In this document: positions 9,271-17,800 of the stretch, in pieces | How the letters are laid out: every line of letters begins with the position of its first letter | How positions within the stretch are numbered: the first letter of the stretch is position 1 | Assembly: GCA_030833445.1 (NCBI GenBank) | Contig: JAURHD010000001.1 | Coordinates: 202,552 to 266,551, forward strand | Length of the DNA: 64,000 nt | From: Cephaloticoccus sp. | GTDB lineage: Bacteria > Verrucomicrobiota > Verrucomicrobiia > Opitutales > Opitutaceae | Direction: 5' to 3' | Notes under the pieces: generated by a model | The model's database searches: none | What the model saw: only the letters and a program-made list of their open reading frames with translations | What the model was told of the DNA's origin: nothing | Made by a program: the position numbers and the translations under genes

Positions 9271-9750
9271 TCAATAGCGCTGTCCGGCCTTCTTGTAGAG
9301 CTTGCTCATCAACCACGCCGGCCCGATCAGCAGGAAAAACACGTATTTCAGAAACGAGGGTTTTTGGCCCTCGATCTGGTGACCGATGAACTGACCGATC
9401 CACGCCAGCACGAATAGCCCGAGACAGACCTGCCAGACCGGCACGGGAGAAAACCAGCGGAGCAAGGCCAGCCCGCAGTAACAGCCGGCCATGAAAGCCA
9501 GCATGCCACAGCCCAAGGCGGGCGAGAGGCGCAGATAAAACAACAGCGCCAGCCCCATGGCCGGCAATGACCAGTCGAACCAGACGGTGGCCGATTGCCA
9601 GTCCGCAGGCACGGGAAGCGATGAGATCAATCCCACCACGGAGAAAAAGATCACCGGCACGCAGATCCAATGAATGATCTCGTTGGGGTCGTTTTGGTGA
9701 CTCTCGCCGTATTCGGCGAACCACTGGTCGGCGGTTTTGCGTGGGTTCAT
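9271..9750 (-). CDS. DUF962 / Mpo1-like membrane protein
   Basis: This 159-residue integral membrane protein belongs to the DUF962 (YGL010w, Mpo1-like) family. The family N-terminus is WFAEYGESHQNDPNEIIHWICVPVIFFSVV, containing the H-x-x-x-N and H-W-I-C-x-P signatures that in yeast Mpo1 support an Fe2+-dependent dioxygenase reaction on 2-hydroxy fatty acids. Four or so hydrophobic helices follow, and a late GHQIEGQKPSF motif matches the second metal-binding segment. The ATG at MNPRKTADQ is chosen as the family start. Whether it oxidises fatty acids here is inference from the yeast homologue. Confidence 0.88.
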   Translation of the reverse strand: MNPRKTADQWFAEYGESHQNDPNEIIHWICVPVIFFSVVGLISSLPVPADWQSATVWFDWSLPAMGLALLFYLRLSPALGCGMLAFMAGCYCGLALLRWFSPVPVWQVCLGLFVLAWIGQFIGHQIEGQKPSFLKYVFFLLIGPAWLMSKLYKKAGQRY

Positions 9751-9887
9751 GGCAGTTCGGCGATGAGTGGCAGCATGGCCGCACCCGCCCAAGGGGCGAG
9801 TGCCAAAAAATGATCGAGGAGACGATTTTCTTAAACCGTCCGTATCCTCCCGGAGCAAAATGTGGTAGGACGCAGGCCGACAATTCC

Positions 9888-11735
9888 ATGCCGAACCCCC
9901 GCATCCCCCGTCCCGAGTATCCCCGTCCGCAATTGGTCCGCGCCAACTGGCTTTGCCTCAATGGTCCCTGGCAGTTTGAAATCGACCAAGGCGACAGTGG
10001 CCTTGATCGCGGACTGGTAACGCGTCCGCTCGCGCAACGCATCACCGTGCCGTTCTGCCCGGAATCGAAACTCTCCGGGATCGGCAACCTCGATTATCTC
10101 AACGCGGTCTGGTATCGTCGCGAGGTAAAGATTCCCAAGACGTGGAAGGGTCAACGCATCCTGCTGCACTTTCAGGCCAGTGACTACGACACCTTTGTGT
10201 GGGCTAACGGGGTTGAGGCGGGACGTCATCGCGGCGGCATGACGCCTTTCAGTTGTGACCTCACGGCCCATGCGATTCCCGGCAAGAAGGTGACCCTCGT
10301 GGTCCGTGCCCGCGACAACGCCCGGGAGTCGATGCCGAGCGGCAAGCAATCGTGGGTGCACGGCAACAGTGGTTGTCACTATACGCGCACGACCGGCATT
10401 TGGCAGACGGTTTGGCTGGAACCGGTGCCGCGGCGCGCCCACCTGTTGCGACCCAAGATCACCCCCGACGTGGCGAATCACCGTTTCGGTATCGAGCAGC
10501 CCATAACCGGTGCACAGGCGGGTCTTGTTTACCGGGCGCGTTTGTTCAGCGGCAAAAAGAAACTCGGCGAGGCTGAGTGCGGGTGCGGTGGCGGACTGTA
10601 TCCGCGATTAGACCTGAGTGTGCCGGTTCAACATTGCCGTTATTGGTCGCCGGAGGATCCGCATCTCTACGACTTGGAATTGGAACTCGTCGATGTGAAG
10701 TCGGGCAAGGTGATCGATGCCGTGAAAAGTTACGCCGGTCTGCGGAGTGTGTTCATCGATGGCATGGCGGTGAAGCTCAACGGCAAGCCTGTGTTCCAAC
10801 GTCTCGTGCTCGACCAAGGCTACTACGCTGATGGCATCTTGACCGCTCCGACTGACGCGGCTCTGGTGCGTGATATCAAACTGTCGCTGTCGGCTGGATT
10901 TAACGGCGCACGATTACACCAGAAGGTTTTCGAGGAGCGGTTTCTCTATCATGCCGACCGGCTCGGCTATCTGGTGTGGGGCGAATATAGCGACTGGGGC
11001 CTCAATGGAAATGAGCCGATCCGCCGGTGGCATCGCGACGCGGCGGACAACATTGTGCGCAGCGGCAATCACAACGGTCCGCAGTTTCCTCATGGCATCG
11101 TCACGCAGTGGCTCGAGGCGGTGCAGCGAGACTACAACCACCCGAGCATTGTCGGATGGTGCCCACTCAACGAATCGGAAAACCGCATTCACGAACAGAT
11201 CACGCCGCATGACGATGTGATGCGGGCGTTGTTTCTCGCGACGAAGCTAGCTGACCAAACGCGTCCGGTGCTGGATGTCTCCGGTTACTGCCACCGGGTG
11301 CCGGAGAGCGACATCTACGACAGCCATGATTACGATCAGAACCCCAAGACCTTCAAGGCGCGGCATGACGGGCTGCTGCGTGACCAGCCCTATCTTAACG
11401 ATGATCCGCAACGCGACAGCATCCCGTGGCGCGGCCAGCCGTATTTTGTCAGCGAGTTCGGCGGCATCCGTTGGAACCCGCGGGCCAAGTCAGGCAATGC
11501 GTCGTGGGGTTACGGCGACGAGCCCAAGACCCTCGAGGAATTCTACACGCGGTTCGAAGGCCTTTGCGCCGCGCTGCTCGATAACCCGCGCATGTTTGGC
11601 TACTGTTACACCCAGCTGACCGACGTCTTTCAGGAACAGAACGGCATTTTCTATTTTGACCGCAAAAAGAAATACGATCTCAAGCGCGTGAAGGCCGCGC
11701 AGCAGCGCCCTGCGGCGATTGAGCTGATTGATTGA
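9888..11735 (+). CDS. Glycoside hydrolase family 2 protein (beta-galactosidase/glucuronidase type)
   Basis: This 615-residue GH2 enzyme has the sugar-binding jelly-roll domain (about residues 10-180), an Ig-like domain and a TIM-barrel catalytic domain (from about 300). The acid/base is E429 in the GWCPLNES motif, and the nucleophile is E523 in FVSEFGG. It lacks a signal peptide, so it is probably cytoplasmic and acts on imported oligosaccharides. The exact glycosidic specificity (galactoside, glucuronide, mannoside) cannot be assigned. The start MPNPRIPRPEYPRP is preferred; a longer upstream in-frame extension lacks family similarity. It is single in its direction, 140 bases upstream of trxC. 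Confidence 0.92.
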   Translation: MPNPRIPRPEYPRPQLVRANWLCLNGPWQFEIDQGDSGLDRGLVTRPLAQRITVPFCPESKLSGIGNLDYLNAVWYRREVKIPKTWKGQRILLHFQASDYDTFVWANGVEAGRHRGGMTPFSCDLTAHAIPGKKVTLVVRARDNARESMPSGKQSWVHGNSGCHYTRTTGIWQTVWLEPVPRRAHLLRPKITPDVANHRFGIEQPITGAQAGLVYRARLFSGKKKLGEAECGCGGGLYPRLDLSVPVQHCRYWSPEDPHLYDLELELVDVKSGKVIDAVKSYAGLRSVFIDGMAVKLNGKPVFQRLVLDQGYYADGILTAPTDAALVRDIKLSLSAGFNGARLHQKVFEERFLYHADRLGYLVWGEYSDWGLNGNEPIRRWHRDAADNIVRSGNHNGPQFPHGIVTQWLEAVQRDYNHPSIVGWCPLNESENRIHEQITPHDDVMRALFLATKLADQTRPVLDVSGYCHRVPESDIYDSHDYDQNPKTFKARHDGLLRDQPYLNDDPQRDSIPWRGQPYFVSEFGGIRWNPRAKSGNASWGYGDEPKTLEEFYTRFEGLCAALLDNPRMFGYCYTQLTDVFQEQNGIFYFDRKKKYDLKRVKAAQQRPAAIELID

Positions 11736-11874
11736 GGGTCAGCCGGGGCGGGGCAGTTTGGCGCGGCGCCGGTTGATTTGACGCAGCGCCCGATTTGAGC
11801 GAAGCTCTAAGCCATTGAAGGGCAATGCACCGCCACTTCAGTCACTCCGGCCCTAAAGATGCATGTAAACAACC

Positions 11875-12345
11875 ATGCAACCAAGCCCTCCAACCCACCA
11901 ACCTGACGAACGCGGCCTGATCACCGAATGTCCCCAATGTGGCCGCGCCAACCGGCTCGCTTACGAACGTTTGGGGCAGCCGGCTCGCTGCCACGATTGT
12001 CAGACTGAATTGTCGTCACCCGTGGCCCCGTTCGAGGTGGAGGATGCCGCCGCTTTTAAGGCCCTGACGACCCGCAGCAAACTGCCCGTGTTGGTGGATT
12101 TCTGGGCACCGTGGTGCGGACCCTGCAAGATGGTCGCGCCCGAACTGGTCAAAGTCGCCCAGGCCGGCGCGGGCCAATGGACAGTCGCCAAGGTCAACAC
12201 CGAGGATTTACCGGAACTCGGCGCGCAATTTGGGATCCGTAGTATTCCCACCATGGTGCTCTTTCAGGATGGTCGCGAAGTGGCGCGCCAATCCGGCGCG
12301 ATGCCGGCGGCCGCCATCCAGCAATTCATCACGACTGCCCGCTGA
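11875..12345 (+). CDS. trxC: Thioredoxin 2 with N-terminal zinc ribbon
   Basis: This 156-residue thioredoxin reduces protein disulfides in the cytoplasm. The N-terminus has a four-cysteine zinc ribbon (C19-P-Q-C22 and C39-H-D-C42) characteristic of TrxC. The thioredoxin fold carries the active-site W-C-G-P-C (C81 and C84) followed by the cis-proline region SIPTMVLF. The gene starts a likely stress operon: cbpA begins 14 bases after its stop and cbpM overlaps cbpA. TrxC with its zinc ribbon is known to be induced by oxidative stress in other bacteria; the upstream region here shows no clear promoter by eye. Confidence 0.95.
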   Translation: MQPSPPTHQPDERGLITECPQCGRANRLAYERLGQPARCHDCQTELSSPVAPFEVEDAAAFKALTTRSKLPVLVDFWAPWCGPCKMVAPELVKVAQAGAGQWTVAKVNTEDLPELGAQFGIRSIPTMVLFQDGREVARQSGAMPAAAIQQFITTAR

Positions 12346-12359
12346 TCCATTTCTAAACC

Positions 12360-13352
12360 ATGTCCGTCGAATTTAAAGATTACTACACCACGCTCGGGCT
12401 TTCCCGGGACGCTACGCCGGACGAGATCAAGAAAGCGTTTCGCAAACTGGCGCGGATCCACCATCCCGACGTGGCGAAGGACAAGGCCGCTTCCGACGCG
12501 AAGTTTAAGGAGATCAACGAGGCCAACGAAGTGCTCAGCGATCCGGTGAAGCGGCGCAAATACGATGAGCTCGGCGCGGATTGGCAGGCCTACGAAGGCG
12601 CCGGGGCGCCGCCGTCGGGGGGAAACCGGGGACCGCAGGGCTTTCGCCGTCGACCGCATCCAAGCGCAAGCGGGGCGCAGGATTATGAATTTAATTTCGG
12701 TGGCTCCACCGGCTTCAGCGATTTCTTCGAGCAATATTTTGGCACGCGCCATGGTGGCGGTTTCGCGGAGCATCCCGGTATGTCCGGTCCGCAGGCCGGT
12801 GCCGATACCGAGGCCGACTTGATGGTATCCTTGGAAGAGGCGCTGCACGGCGGCGAGCGCATGATCCGCCTTGAGCGGATGGATCCCGCCACCCGTCAGG
12901 CAACCACGCGCAAGATTCGATTGAAAATTCCCCCTGGGGTGCGTGATGGCCAGCGCCTGCGCACGGCCGGTCATGGCGGGGAAGGTCATGACGGTGGCCC
13001 GGCCGGCGATCTCTACTTGCGCGTGCGATTGGCGGCTCATCCCGACTACAGTGTGCATGGGAATGATCTGCATTATGAACTTACCCTTACTCCGTGGGAG
13101 GCCGTGCTGGGCACGACGGTCAACGTGCCGCTGCCCGGGGGGCGCCAAGGCAAATTGAAAGTGCCGTCCGGCACCGGTTCCGGTCAGCAACTCCGCCTGC
13201 GCGGTCTCGGCCTGCCGAATCGTGACGGCAGCAAGGGCGACCTTTATGCCGTGGTCGCGATCGCCTTGCCCTCAACCCTCACGGATGAGGAACGCGCCTT
13301 GTGGGAAAAACTCGCCGCCACTTCCAACTTTAAACCCCGCGCCGAATCATGA
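12360..13352 (+). CDS. cbpA: J-domain DnaJ-like curved-DNA-binding co-chaperone
   Basis: This 330-residue protein has an N-terminal J domain with the HPD motif (HHPDVAK, residues near 35-41) that stimulates the ATPase of DnaK. A Gly-rich linker follows (about 80-140), then two C-terminal substrate-binding domains. It has no zinc-finger domain, which separates CbpA from DnaJ. The C-terminal sequence GKLKVPSGTGSGQQLRLRGLG is the family signature. Its partner is DnaK, absent from this window. The adjacent cbpM gene encodes the modulator of this protein, and the pair overlap by 4 bases (ATGA), so they are translationally coupled. Confidence 0.95.
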   Translation: MSVEFKDYYTTLGLSRDATPDEIKKAFRKLARIHHPDVAKDKAASDAKFKEINEANEVLSDPVKRRKYDELGADWQAYEGAGAPPSGGNRGPQGFRRRPHPSASGAQDYEFNFGGSTGFSDFFEQYFGTRHGGGFAEHPGMSGPQAGADTEADLMVSLEEALHGGERMIRLERMDPATRQATTRKIRLKIPPGVRDGQRLRTAGHGGEGHDGGPAGDLYLRVRLAAHPDYSVHGNDLHYELTLTPWEAVLGTTVNVPLPGGRQGKLKVPSGTGSGQQLRLRGLGLPNRDGSKGDLYAVVAIALPSTLTDEERALWEKLAATSNFKPRAES

Positions 13353-13669
13353 ACGAAGACATCTTTCAATCCGCGTCACCCGAGAACCGTGCGTCGTTGC
13401 ATGCCATTGAGGAAATTGTGCACATTACCGGGTTCTCCCGGCACACCATCGCGATCTTTTGCCGACAGGGATTCGTCGCTCCGGCGGAAGGTCCGCCCGA
13501 TGCCGAAGTGGAGTGGGCTTTTGATGATGATGCCCTGCGGATGCTGCGTCACTTGGCGCAACTTCATCATCAGCACGGGCTCGATGTCGACGGGTTGCGT
13601 TTGGTTGGTCCGATTCTGGCGGAATTGGAAACGCTTCGTGCCGAAGTGCGCTTTCTCCGGCGGAGGTAA
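13349..13669 (+). CDS. cbpM: CbpM-like chaperone modulator (MerR-type fold)
   Basis: This 106-residue protein has a MerR-like helical domain (FSRHTIAIFCRQGFVAP near residues 30-45, ending in a coiled helix LETLRAEVRFLRRR). The layout matches CbpM, which binds the J domain of CbpA and regulates its co-chaperone activity. Its ATG overlaps the stop of cbpA (ATGA). A MerR-like regulator reading cannot be ruled out from sequence alone, but overlap with cbpA strongly favours the modulator. Confidence 0.88.
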   Translation: MNEDIFQSASPENRASLHAIEEIVHITGFSRHTIAIFCRQGFVAPAEGPPDAEVEWAFDDDALRMLRHLAQLHHQHGLDVDGLRLVGPILAELETLRAEVRFLRRR

Positions 13670-13774
13670 ACGCGGATGTCAGCGGGTCGTGACCTGCAAC
13701 CGCGAGATCAAACCAGATCGCATCGGGAGCACGCTGCCTATCCCGGGGGGGCTCCGGGCTTTCAGCGGTAGTGG

Positions 13775-14680
13775 TTAGTGAAACTTGACCGGCACTTCGA
13801 CCACGGCTTCGACGGGAACCCCGTCCCTTAGCCGTGGAAAGAAGAGCCAGCCCATGAACGCATCGTGCACGGCGCTCGACGTAGCCGGATCGGTGACGCC
13901 TTCGACGGAAGCCTCGGTGACGCGCCCTTCGGCTGATATGGTCATTCGGACGAGGGCGCTTTCGGGCCGCGCGTCATTCTTATCGGGAAAATAGGGCGAC
14001 GGATGCACCACCGGAAACACCTCGCGGCTCTGGCCGGCAAATTTCTTCAGATAATCCGGCGTGGCTTCCTGGAGCTGATGCACTTCCTGCGCGTGATAGT
14101 AAGCCCAGGCCGGTTGCATGACGTTGGTAGTAATTTCCCGGCCCTGCGCGTCGAAGAGCTGCACAAAACAGTCCATGTCGGGGACCACATCTATCAGCAC
14201 CAAGGCCTCTTCAACGCGGGTGGCGATGCCGGCTTTCAACTCGGGCAGTTCACGAGCGAGAAAAAAGGTCTTGGGCCACTGGTCCTTGTCGCGCTCGGTC
14301 TGGGGTATGGTGGCGCTGACCAACAGAAAGGCTCCGCTCAAGTCGGCTTCCGATTTCAACGTCATTTTTACCAATAGAGAACGCGCCTTCATGTCTATGC
14401 GGATGACACGGTTCGGATTGCTATGGAGAAAATGAAATGCGACCTCCACGTGATTGGCCCCAAAGGCCGGTGCCCGTTCAGGATAATAGGTTATGCGTTG
14501 TTTGATGAGCTGTTCATGGCCGTCGATCAGCGCAACCGGATCCGACCCCTCCACCCGCAGCACAGGCTGTGGCCTGTCCTTGTAGACGATATTCAGCCGG
14601 GTGGGATGGGGTGGCGGTGCGGCTTGGATGGTTACCGCACATAGGCAGAACAAGGTCAGCCAACGGAAGATCGATTTCAT
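13775..14680 (-). CDS. Secreted protein with TonB-like C-terminal domain
   Basis: This 301-residue protein begins with a clear signal peptide (about residues 1-20, ending CAVTIQA-A). The C-terminal 75 residues form a TonB_C-like domain: HPSPYFPDKN, then VRMTISAEGRVTEASVEGV and the FFPRLRDGVPVEAVVEVPVKF end. It lacks the N-terminal membrane anchor and proline-rich linker of a true TonB, so it is a periplasmic protein with only the receptor-contacting domain fold. Its partner is unknown. The middle region (about 40-200) is not recognised. It is isolated, facing away from cbpM. Confidence 0.8.
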   Translation of the reverse strand: MKSIFRWLTLFCLCAVTIQAAPPPHPTRLNIVYKDRPQPVLRVEGSDPVALIDGHEQLIKQRITYYPERAPAFGANHVEVAFHFLHSNPNRVIRIDMKARSLLVKMTLKSEADLSGAFLLVSATIPQTERDKDQWPKTFFLARELPELKAGIATRVEEALVLIDVVPDMDCFVQLFDAQGREITTNVMQPAWAYYHAQEVHQLQEATPDYLKKFAGQSREVFPVVHPSPYFPDKNDARPESALVRMTISAEGRVTEASVEGVTDPATSSAVHDAFMGWLFFPRLRDGVPVEAVVEVPVKFH

Positions 14681-14784
14681 GGGTTACAGCGGATTACTGT
14701 TTAGACGCGTGAATCGGCCGCTTCCGTTACCGGCGCTTTAAACCGTATCAACATTTACCCGGAGCACTCATGCGAGCCGCGAGC

Positions 14785-15858
14785 TTACAATTTGGCTACG
14801 GCTACTTTTTCGAGCGTCTGTAAATCTACATCGTGACCCAGTCCCGGGGCTTCCGGGGCGCGCACGTGTGCGTCGGGTCCAATCCGCGATTCGAACACCA
14901 CGGGATTCCCCATCACGAGCGTCTCGTAGTAATGGTTGTTCCGGATCGCGAGGCAGAGGTGGATGTTTTCCACGCCCATGCCGTGGACCTCGACGCTGAG
15001 TTGAAATGAATCCGCGAGGTGCGCCACCCGCAGCGCACCGGTGATGCCGCCCTTGTAGAACCAACTCGTGCGCACCATGTCGGCCGCGCCCTGCATGATG
15101 AAGTCGGCGACGTTATAGTGACAGCCATCGGACGTCTCCGCCGCGAGCACCGGGATGTCGAGCTGCTCACACAGCCGTTTGTAGGCATTGATGCTGAACT
15201 CGCGCATCGGCTCTTCATACCAAAGATAATCCGCGTCCTCGAGTGCCCGGCCGAGGTAGAGCGACTCGTAGGGATCGAAACCCGCGGAGCCGTCATACAT
15301 CAGCGCGATTTCCGGCCCGACATGTTTGCGCAAAGCCTGGCAGAGCGCGGCGTCCTTGCGCGCATCGCCCCACGCGTGAAGCTTGATCGCCTTGAAGCCG
15401 CGGGCGAGACACTGGTCGGCCACGTCAAGAAACTCTTCGGTGGTGGAATACGTTACCGTGCTCGCGTAGGCTTCGATCGAATCGCGATAGCCGCCGAGCA
15501 ATTGATAGAGGGGCAGGTTGGCGGCCTTGGCGGTGATGTCCCACAGTGCCGCGTCTACCACGCCCATCATGTAGATGGGAAATTCTTCCAACCGGTCCAA
15601 CTCCCACACCTCGTGCCAGAGCAGTTCCTTCATCAGCGGATTCTTGCCGAGCAGCATCGGTTTCAGGCGGCGTTCGATCAGGTCGAGGGCGATCGGCCCG
15701 CGCACCGCGCAACTCCAACCCTCGATCCCCGCGTCCGTGACGATCCGCAGCCACGTTTGCTCAATGACCGGATCGCTGCCCGGCAGGCCCTTGCGCCAGA
15801 CAAAGGAAACCTTTGGCTGGGTCTTCGTGGTATAGGCGTGGACGGCGATGATTTTCAT
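14785..15858 (-). CDS. Enolase-superfamily protein (mandelate racemase / sugar-acid dehydratase type)
   Basis: This 357-residue protein belongs to the mandelate racemase/muconate lactonizing group. It has an N-terminal capping domain and a TIM barrel. Likely metal ligands are D189 (LMYDGS), E215 (WYEEP) and E241 (AAETSDG). A Lys-x-His pair at K159-L-H161 and H292 (VEVHGMG) are candidate catalytic residues. Members of this group convert sugar acids or hydroxy acids by abstracting an alpha proton. The start at MKIIAVHAY is chosen, since the upstream 15 codons are not conserved. It is divergent from an SDR-AKR-enolase operon, suggesting a shared sugar-acid pathway, which is inference. Confidence 0.85.
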   Translation of the reverse strand: MKIIAVHAYTTKTQPKVSFVWRKGLPGSDPVIEQTWLRIVTDAGIEGWSCAVRGPIALDLIERRLKPMLLGKNPLMKELLWHEVWELDRLEEFPIYMMGVVDAALWDITAKAANLPLYQLLGGYRDSIEAYASTVTYSTTEEFLDVADQCLARGFKAIKLHAWGDARKDAALCQALRKHVGPEIALMYDGSAGFDPYESLYLGRALEDADYLWYEEPMREFSINAYKRLCEQLDIPVLAAETSDGCHYNVADFIMQGAADMVRTSWFYKGGITGALRVAHLADSFQLSVEVHGMGVENIHLCLAIRNNHYYETLVMGNPVVFESRIGPDAHVRAPEAPGLGHDVDLQTLEKVAVAKL

Positions 15859-15926
15859 GGGGCGGGGTGGTGGGTTTTTCGGGGTTTGCGGGCAAAAATG
15901 CAATCACGCAGCAATGATATATTCCC

Positions 15927-16019
15927 GCGAATTACGCGAATGGGCGCGGATAATTCTTCAATCCATTCTATATCAGTAGGGAGGTGGGTCAGCTATCTGC
16001 GTTCATCCGTGCAATCCGC
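15927..16019. repeat. Imperfect inverted repeat in the divergent intergenic region
   Basis: Left arm 15927-15951 (GCGAATTACGCGAATGGGCG and onwards) and right arm 15995-16019 pair over 25 bases with 18 identities. All seven mismatches are transitions, and four would be G-U pairs in RNA, so a hairpin transcript is plausible. It sits between the divergent enolase-superfamily and SDR genes. The wording GTTCATCCGTGCAATCCGC resembles a repeat type I recall as common in Verrucomicrobia intergenic DNA, but I cannot test copy number here. Confidence 0.55.
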
Positions 16020-16087
16020 GGAAAGAATAGGAAATCTTTAATTTTCTTCACGACAGAGAGGAGCTGGGCGGTTAAGCCTACGAGTCT

Positions 16088-16843
16088 ATGTTCGACCTTA
16101 CAGACAAAGCGGCGTTGGTCACGGGAGCGGGTTCCGGAATCGGCCGGGCGATTGCCCAGCGGTTTGCGAAAGCGGGTGCCATCGTCCACGTCGGCGATCT
16201 CAACGAAGCCGCCGGCACCGAGACGGTGCAACTCATCAAGGCCGCAGGTGGGCGCGCCGAATTTGTGAGCCTGGACGTAGCCGATGAAGCCTCCGTGGCC
16301 GCGGCGGCGAAGCAAATCGGTGAACTCGACATCTTGGTGAACAACGCGGGCATCGGCCACGTCGGCACCATTCTGCAGACCAATGCGGAGGACATGGACC
16401 GGCTTTATCGCGTGAATGTGCGCGGTGTGTTCAGTGTCACCAAGGCATTTATCGGCGGCATGATCGAACGCCGGGCCGGCAGCATCATCAACATCGCCTC
16501 GATCGGCGGCATCGTGGGGGTGCGCGACCGCTTTGCCTACGTGACGACCAAGTTTGCCGTCGTCGGCATCACCAAGCAGCTCGCGCTCGATCACTCGGCA
16601 AGCGGCGTGCGCTGCAACTGCATTTGTCCCGGCCGCGTCGAAACGCCGTTTGTGCAGGCGCGACTCAAGGAATATCCGGATCCCGAACAAGCCTATCGCG
16701 AGATGAGTGCCACGCAGTTGATCGGTCGCATGGGTCGGCCGGAAGAGATCGCCGCCGCGGCGCATTATCTTGCGAGCGATGAAGCGGCGCTTGTCACCGG
16801 GTCTTCGTTGGTCGCGGATGGTGGCTGGAGTGTGGGCAAATAA
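16088..16843 (+). CDS. Short-chain dehydrogenase/reductase (SDR)
   Basis: This 251-residue classical SDR has the cofactor-binding TGAGSGIGRAI motif (residues 12-22), the NNAG motif near residue 85, and the Ser and Tyr-x-x-x-Lys catalytic residues in the segment S-I-G-G-I...YVTTK. It ends with the family GGWSVGK-type tail. It is NAD(P)-dependent and probably acts on a sugar, polyol or hydroxy acid. It is the first gene of a three-gene plus-strand operon: the AKR gene begins 6 bases after its stop, and the enolase-superfamily gene overlaps the AKR by 4. Pairing with a sugar-acid dehydratase-like protein suggests a sugar oxidation pathway. Confidence 0.9.
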   Translation: MFDLTDKAALVTGAGSGIGRAIAQRFAKAGAIVHVGDLNEAAGTETVQLIKAAGGRAEFVSLDVADEASVAAAAKQIGELDILVNNAGIGHVGTILQTNAEDMDRLYRVNVRGVFSVTKAFIGGMIERRAGSIINIASIGGIVGVRDRFAYVTTKFAVVGITKQLALDHSASGVRCNCICPGRVETPFVQARLKEYPDPEQAYREMSATQLIGRMGRPEEIAAAAHYLASDEAALVTGSSLVADGGWSVGK

Positions 16844-16849
16844 GGCGGC

Positions 16850-17800
16850 ATGATTTCCTCAAGGCCCACGCGGCGAACGGATTTCGGCCCGAGTCCCAAG
16901 TTGGATGAACTGGGTCTCGGCAGAAATCGGCTGGCGCTGGGCTTGGCCGGACTGGGCGGGGCGTGGGGACCGGTGGATGAAGACGAATCGCTCGCGACCA
17001 TTTTGCATGCACTGGAAAAGGGGATTCGGGTTTTTGATACGGCCCCGGCTTACGGCACTTCCGAAAAACTATTGGGCCGGGCTTTGGCCCAGTGGCATGG
17101 CCCAAGCCCTGTGATCAGCACCAAGGTGGGTCGGCTGCCGGGTCGCGATTCGCATGATGAAAATCATGATTTTTCCGAGCGAGGGATTCGCCGCAGTTTG
17201 GAACGGAGCCTGGAGATGCTGGGGGTGCCTCGGGTTAATTTGCTATTCTTGCACGAACCCCAACGGGTGCCCATGGCTGAACGTCCCGGGGTGGTGGGGA
17301 CCCTCCAACAACTGCAAGCCGAGGGCTTGGTCGGGCACTTGGGCATCGCCGGCGGCCACGGTGCCGATTGGGACGGACTGGTTGAAAGCGGGGCATTTGC
17401 GGTGGTGATGCTCTTCCGCCGAATCGACCCGTGCATCCTCAATGGGGTGGCCGAGGATTTGCCGCGGTTGCATCGCGCGGGTTTGGCGACTTATGGCGCA
17501 AGCCCGTTGCACATGGGCTTGCTGGGTGCACGACACGCGGAGTTTCTGCGCGACGAACCCGATTGGGTTTGGGCTCCACAGAGAGCTCGCGCGATTCAGC
17601 TGAAAACTTTGGCCGAAAAAAACAGACTTTCCCTTGCGACCTTGGCGCATCGCTTCACCTTCAGCGTGAACGAACTCGACCGTGTGGTCATCGGTGCCGG
17701 CAACCGGCGTGAATTGGAATCAGCCTGGGCGGATTTCGAGGCGGGCCCCCTGCCAGTCGAGCTGTTCGATGCCGTCTGCCAAATCAATTTTACTTCATGA
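16850..17800 (+). CDS. Aldo/keto reductase family protein
   Basis: This 316-residue TIM-barrel protein has the AKR catalytic set: D and Y in FDTAPAYGTSE (about residues 63-73), K in STKVGR, and H in FLHEPQR. It uses NAD(P)H to reduce an aldehyde or ketone, or oxidise in reverse. The C-terminus VVIGAGNRRELESAW is the family cofactor-loop signature. It is the second gene of the SDR operon, with 6 bases before its ATG, and its stop overlaps the start of the next gene by 4 bases (ATGA). Family type resembles the D-threo-aldose/L-fucose dehydrogenase group by context, but specificity is not proven. Confidence 0.88.
   Translation: MISSRPTRRTDFGPSPKLDELGLGRNRLALGLAGLGGAWGPVDEDESLATILHALEKGIRVFDTAPAYGTSEKLLGRALAQWHGPSPVISTKVGRLPGRDSHDENHDFSERGIRRSLERSLEMLGVPRVNLLFLHEPQRVPMAERPGVVGTLQQLQAEGLVGHLGIAGGHGADWDGLVESGAFAVVMLFRRIDPCILNGVAEDLPRLHRAGLATYGASPLHMGLLGARHAEFLRDEPDWVWAPQRARAIQLKTLAEKNRLSLATLAHRFTFSVNELDRVVIGAGNRRELESAWADFEAGPLPVELFDAVCQINFTS

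Noticed and set aside
13670-13774. Terminator after cbpM
   Set aside because: GC-rich inverted segments exist (CCCGGGGGGGCTCCGGG) but stems are short and no T-run follows.
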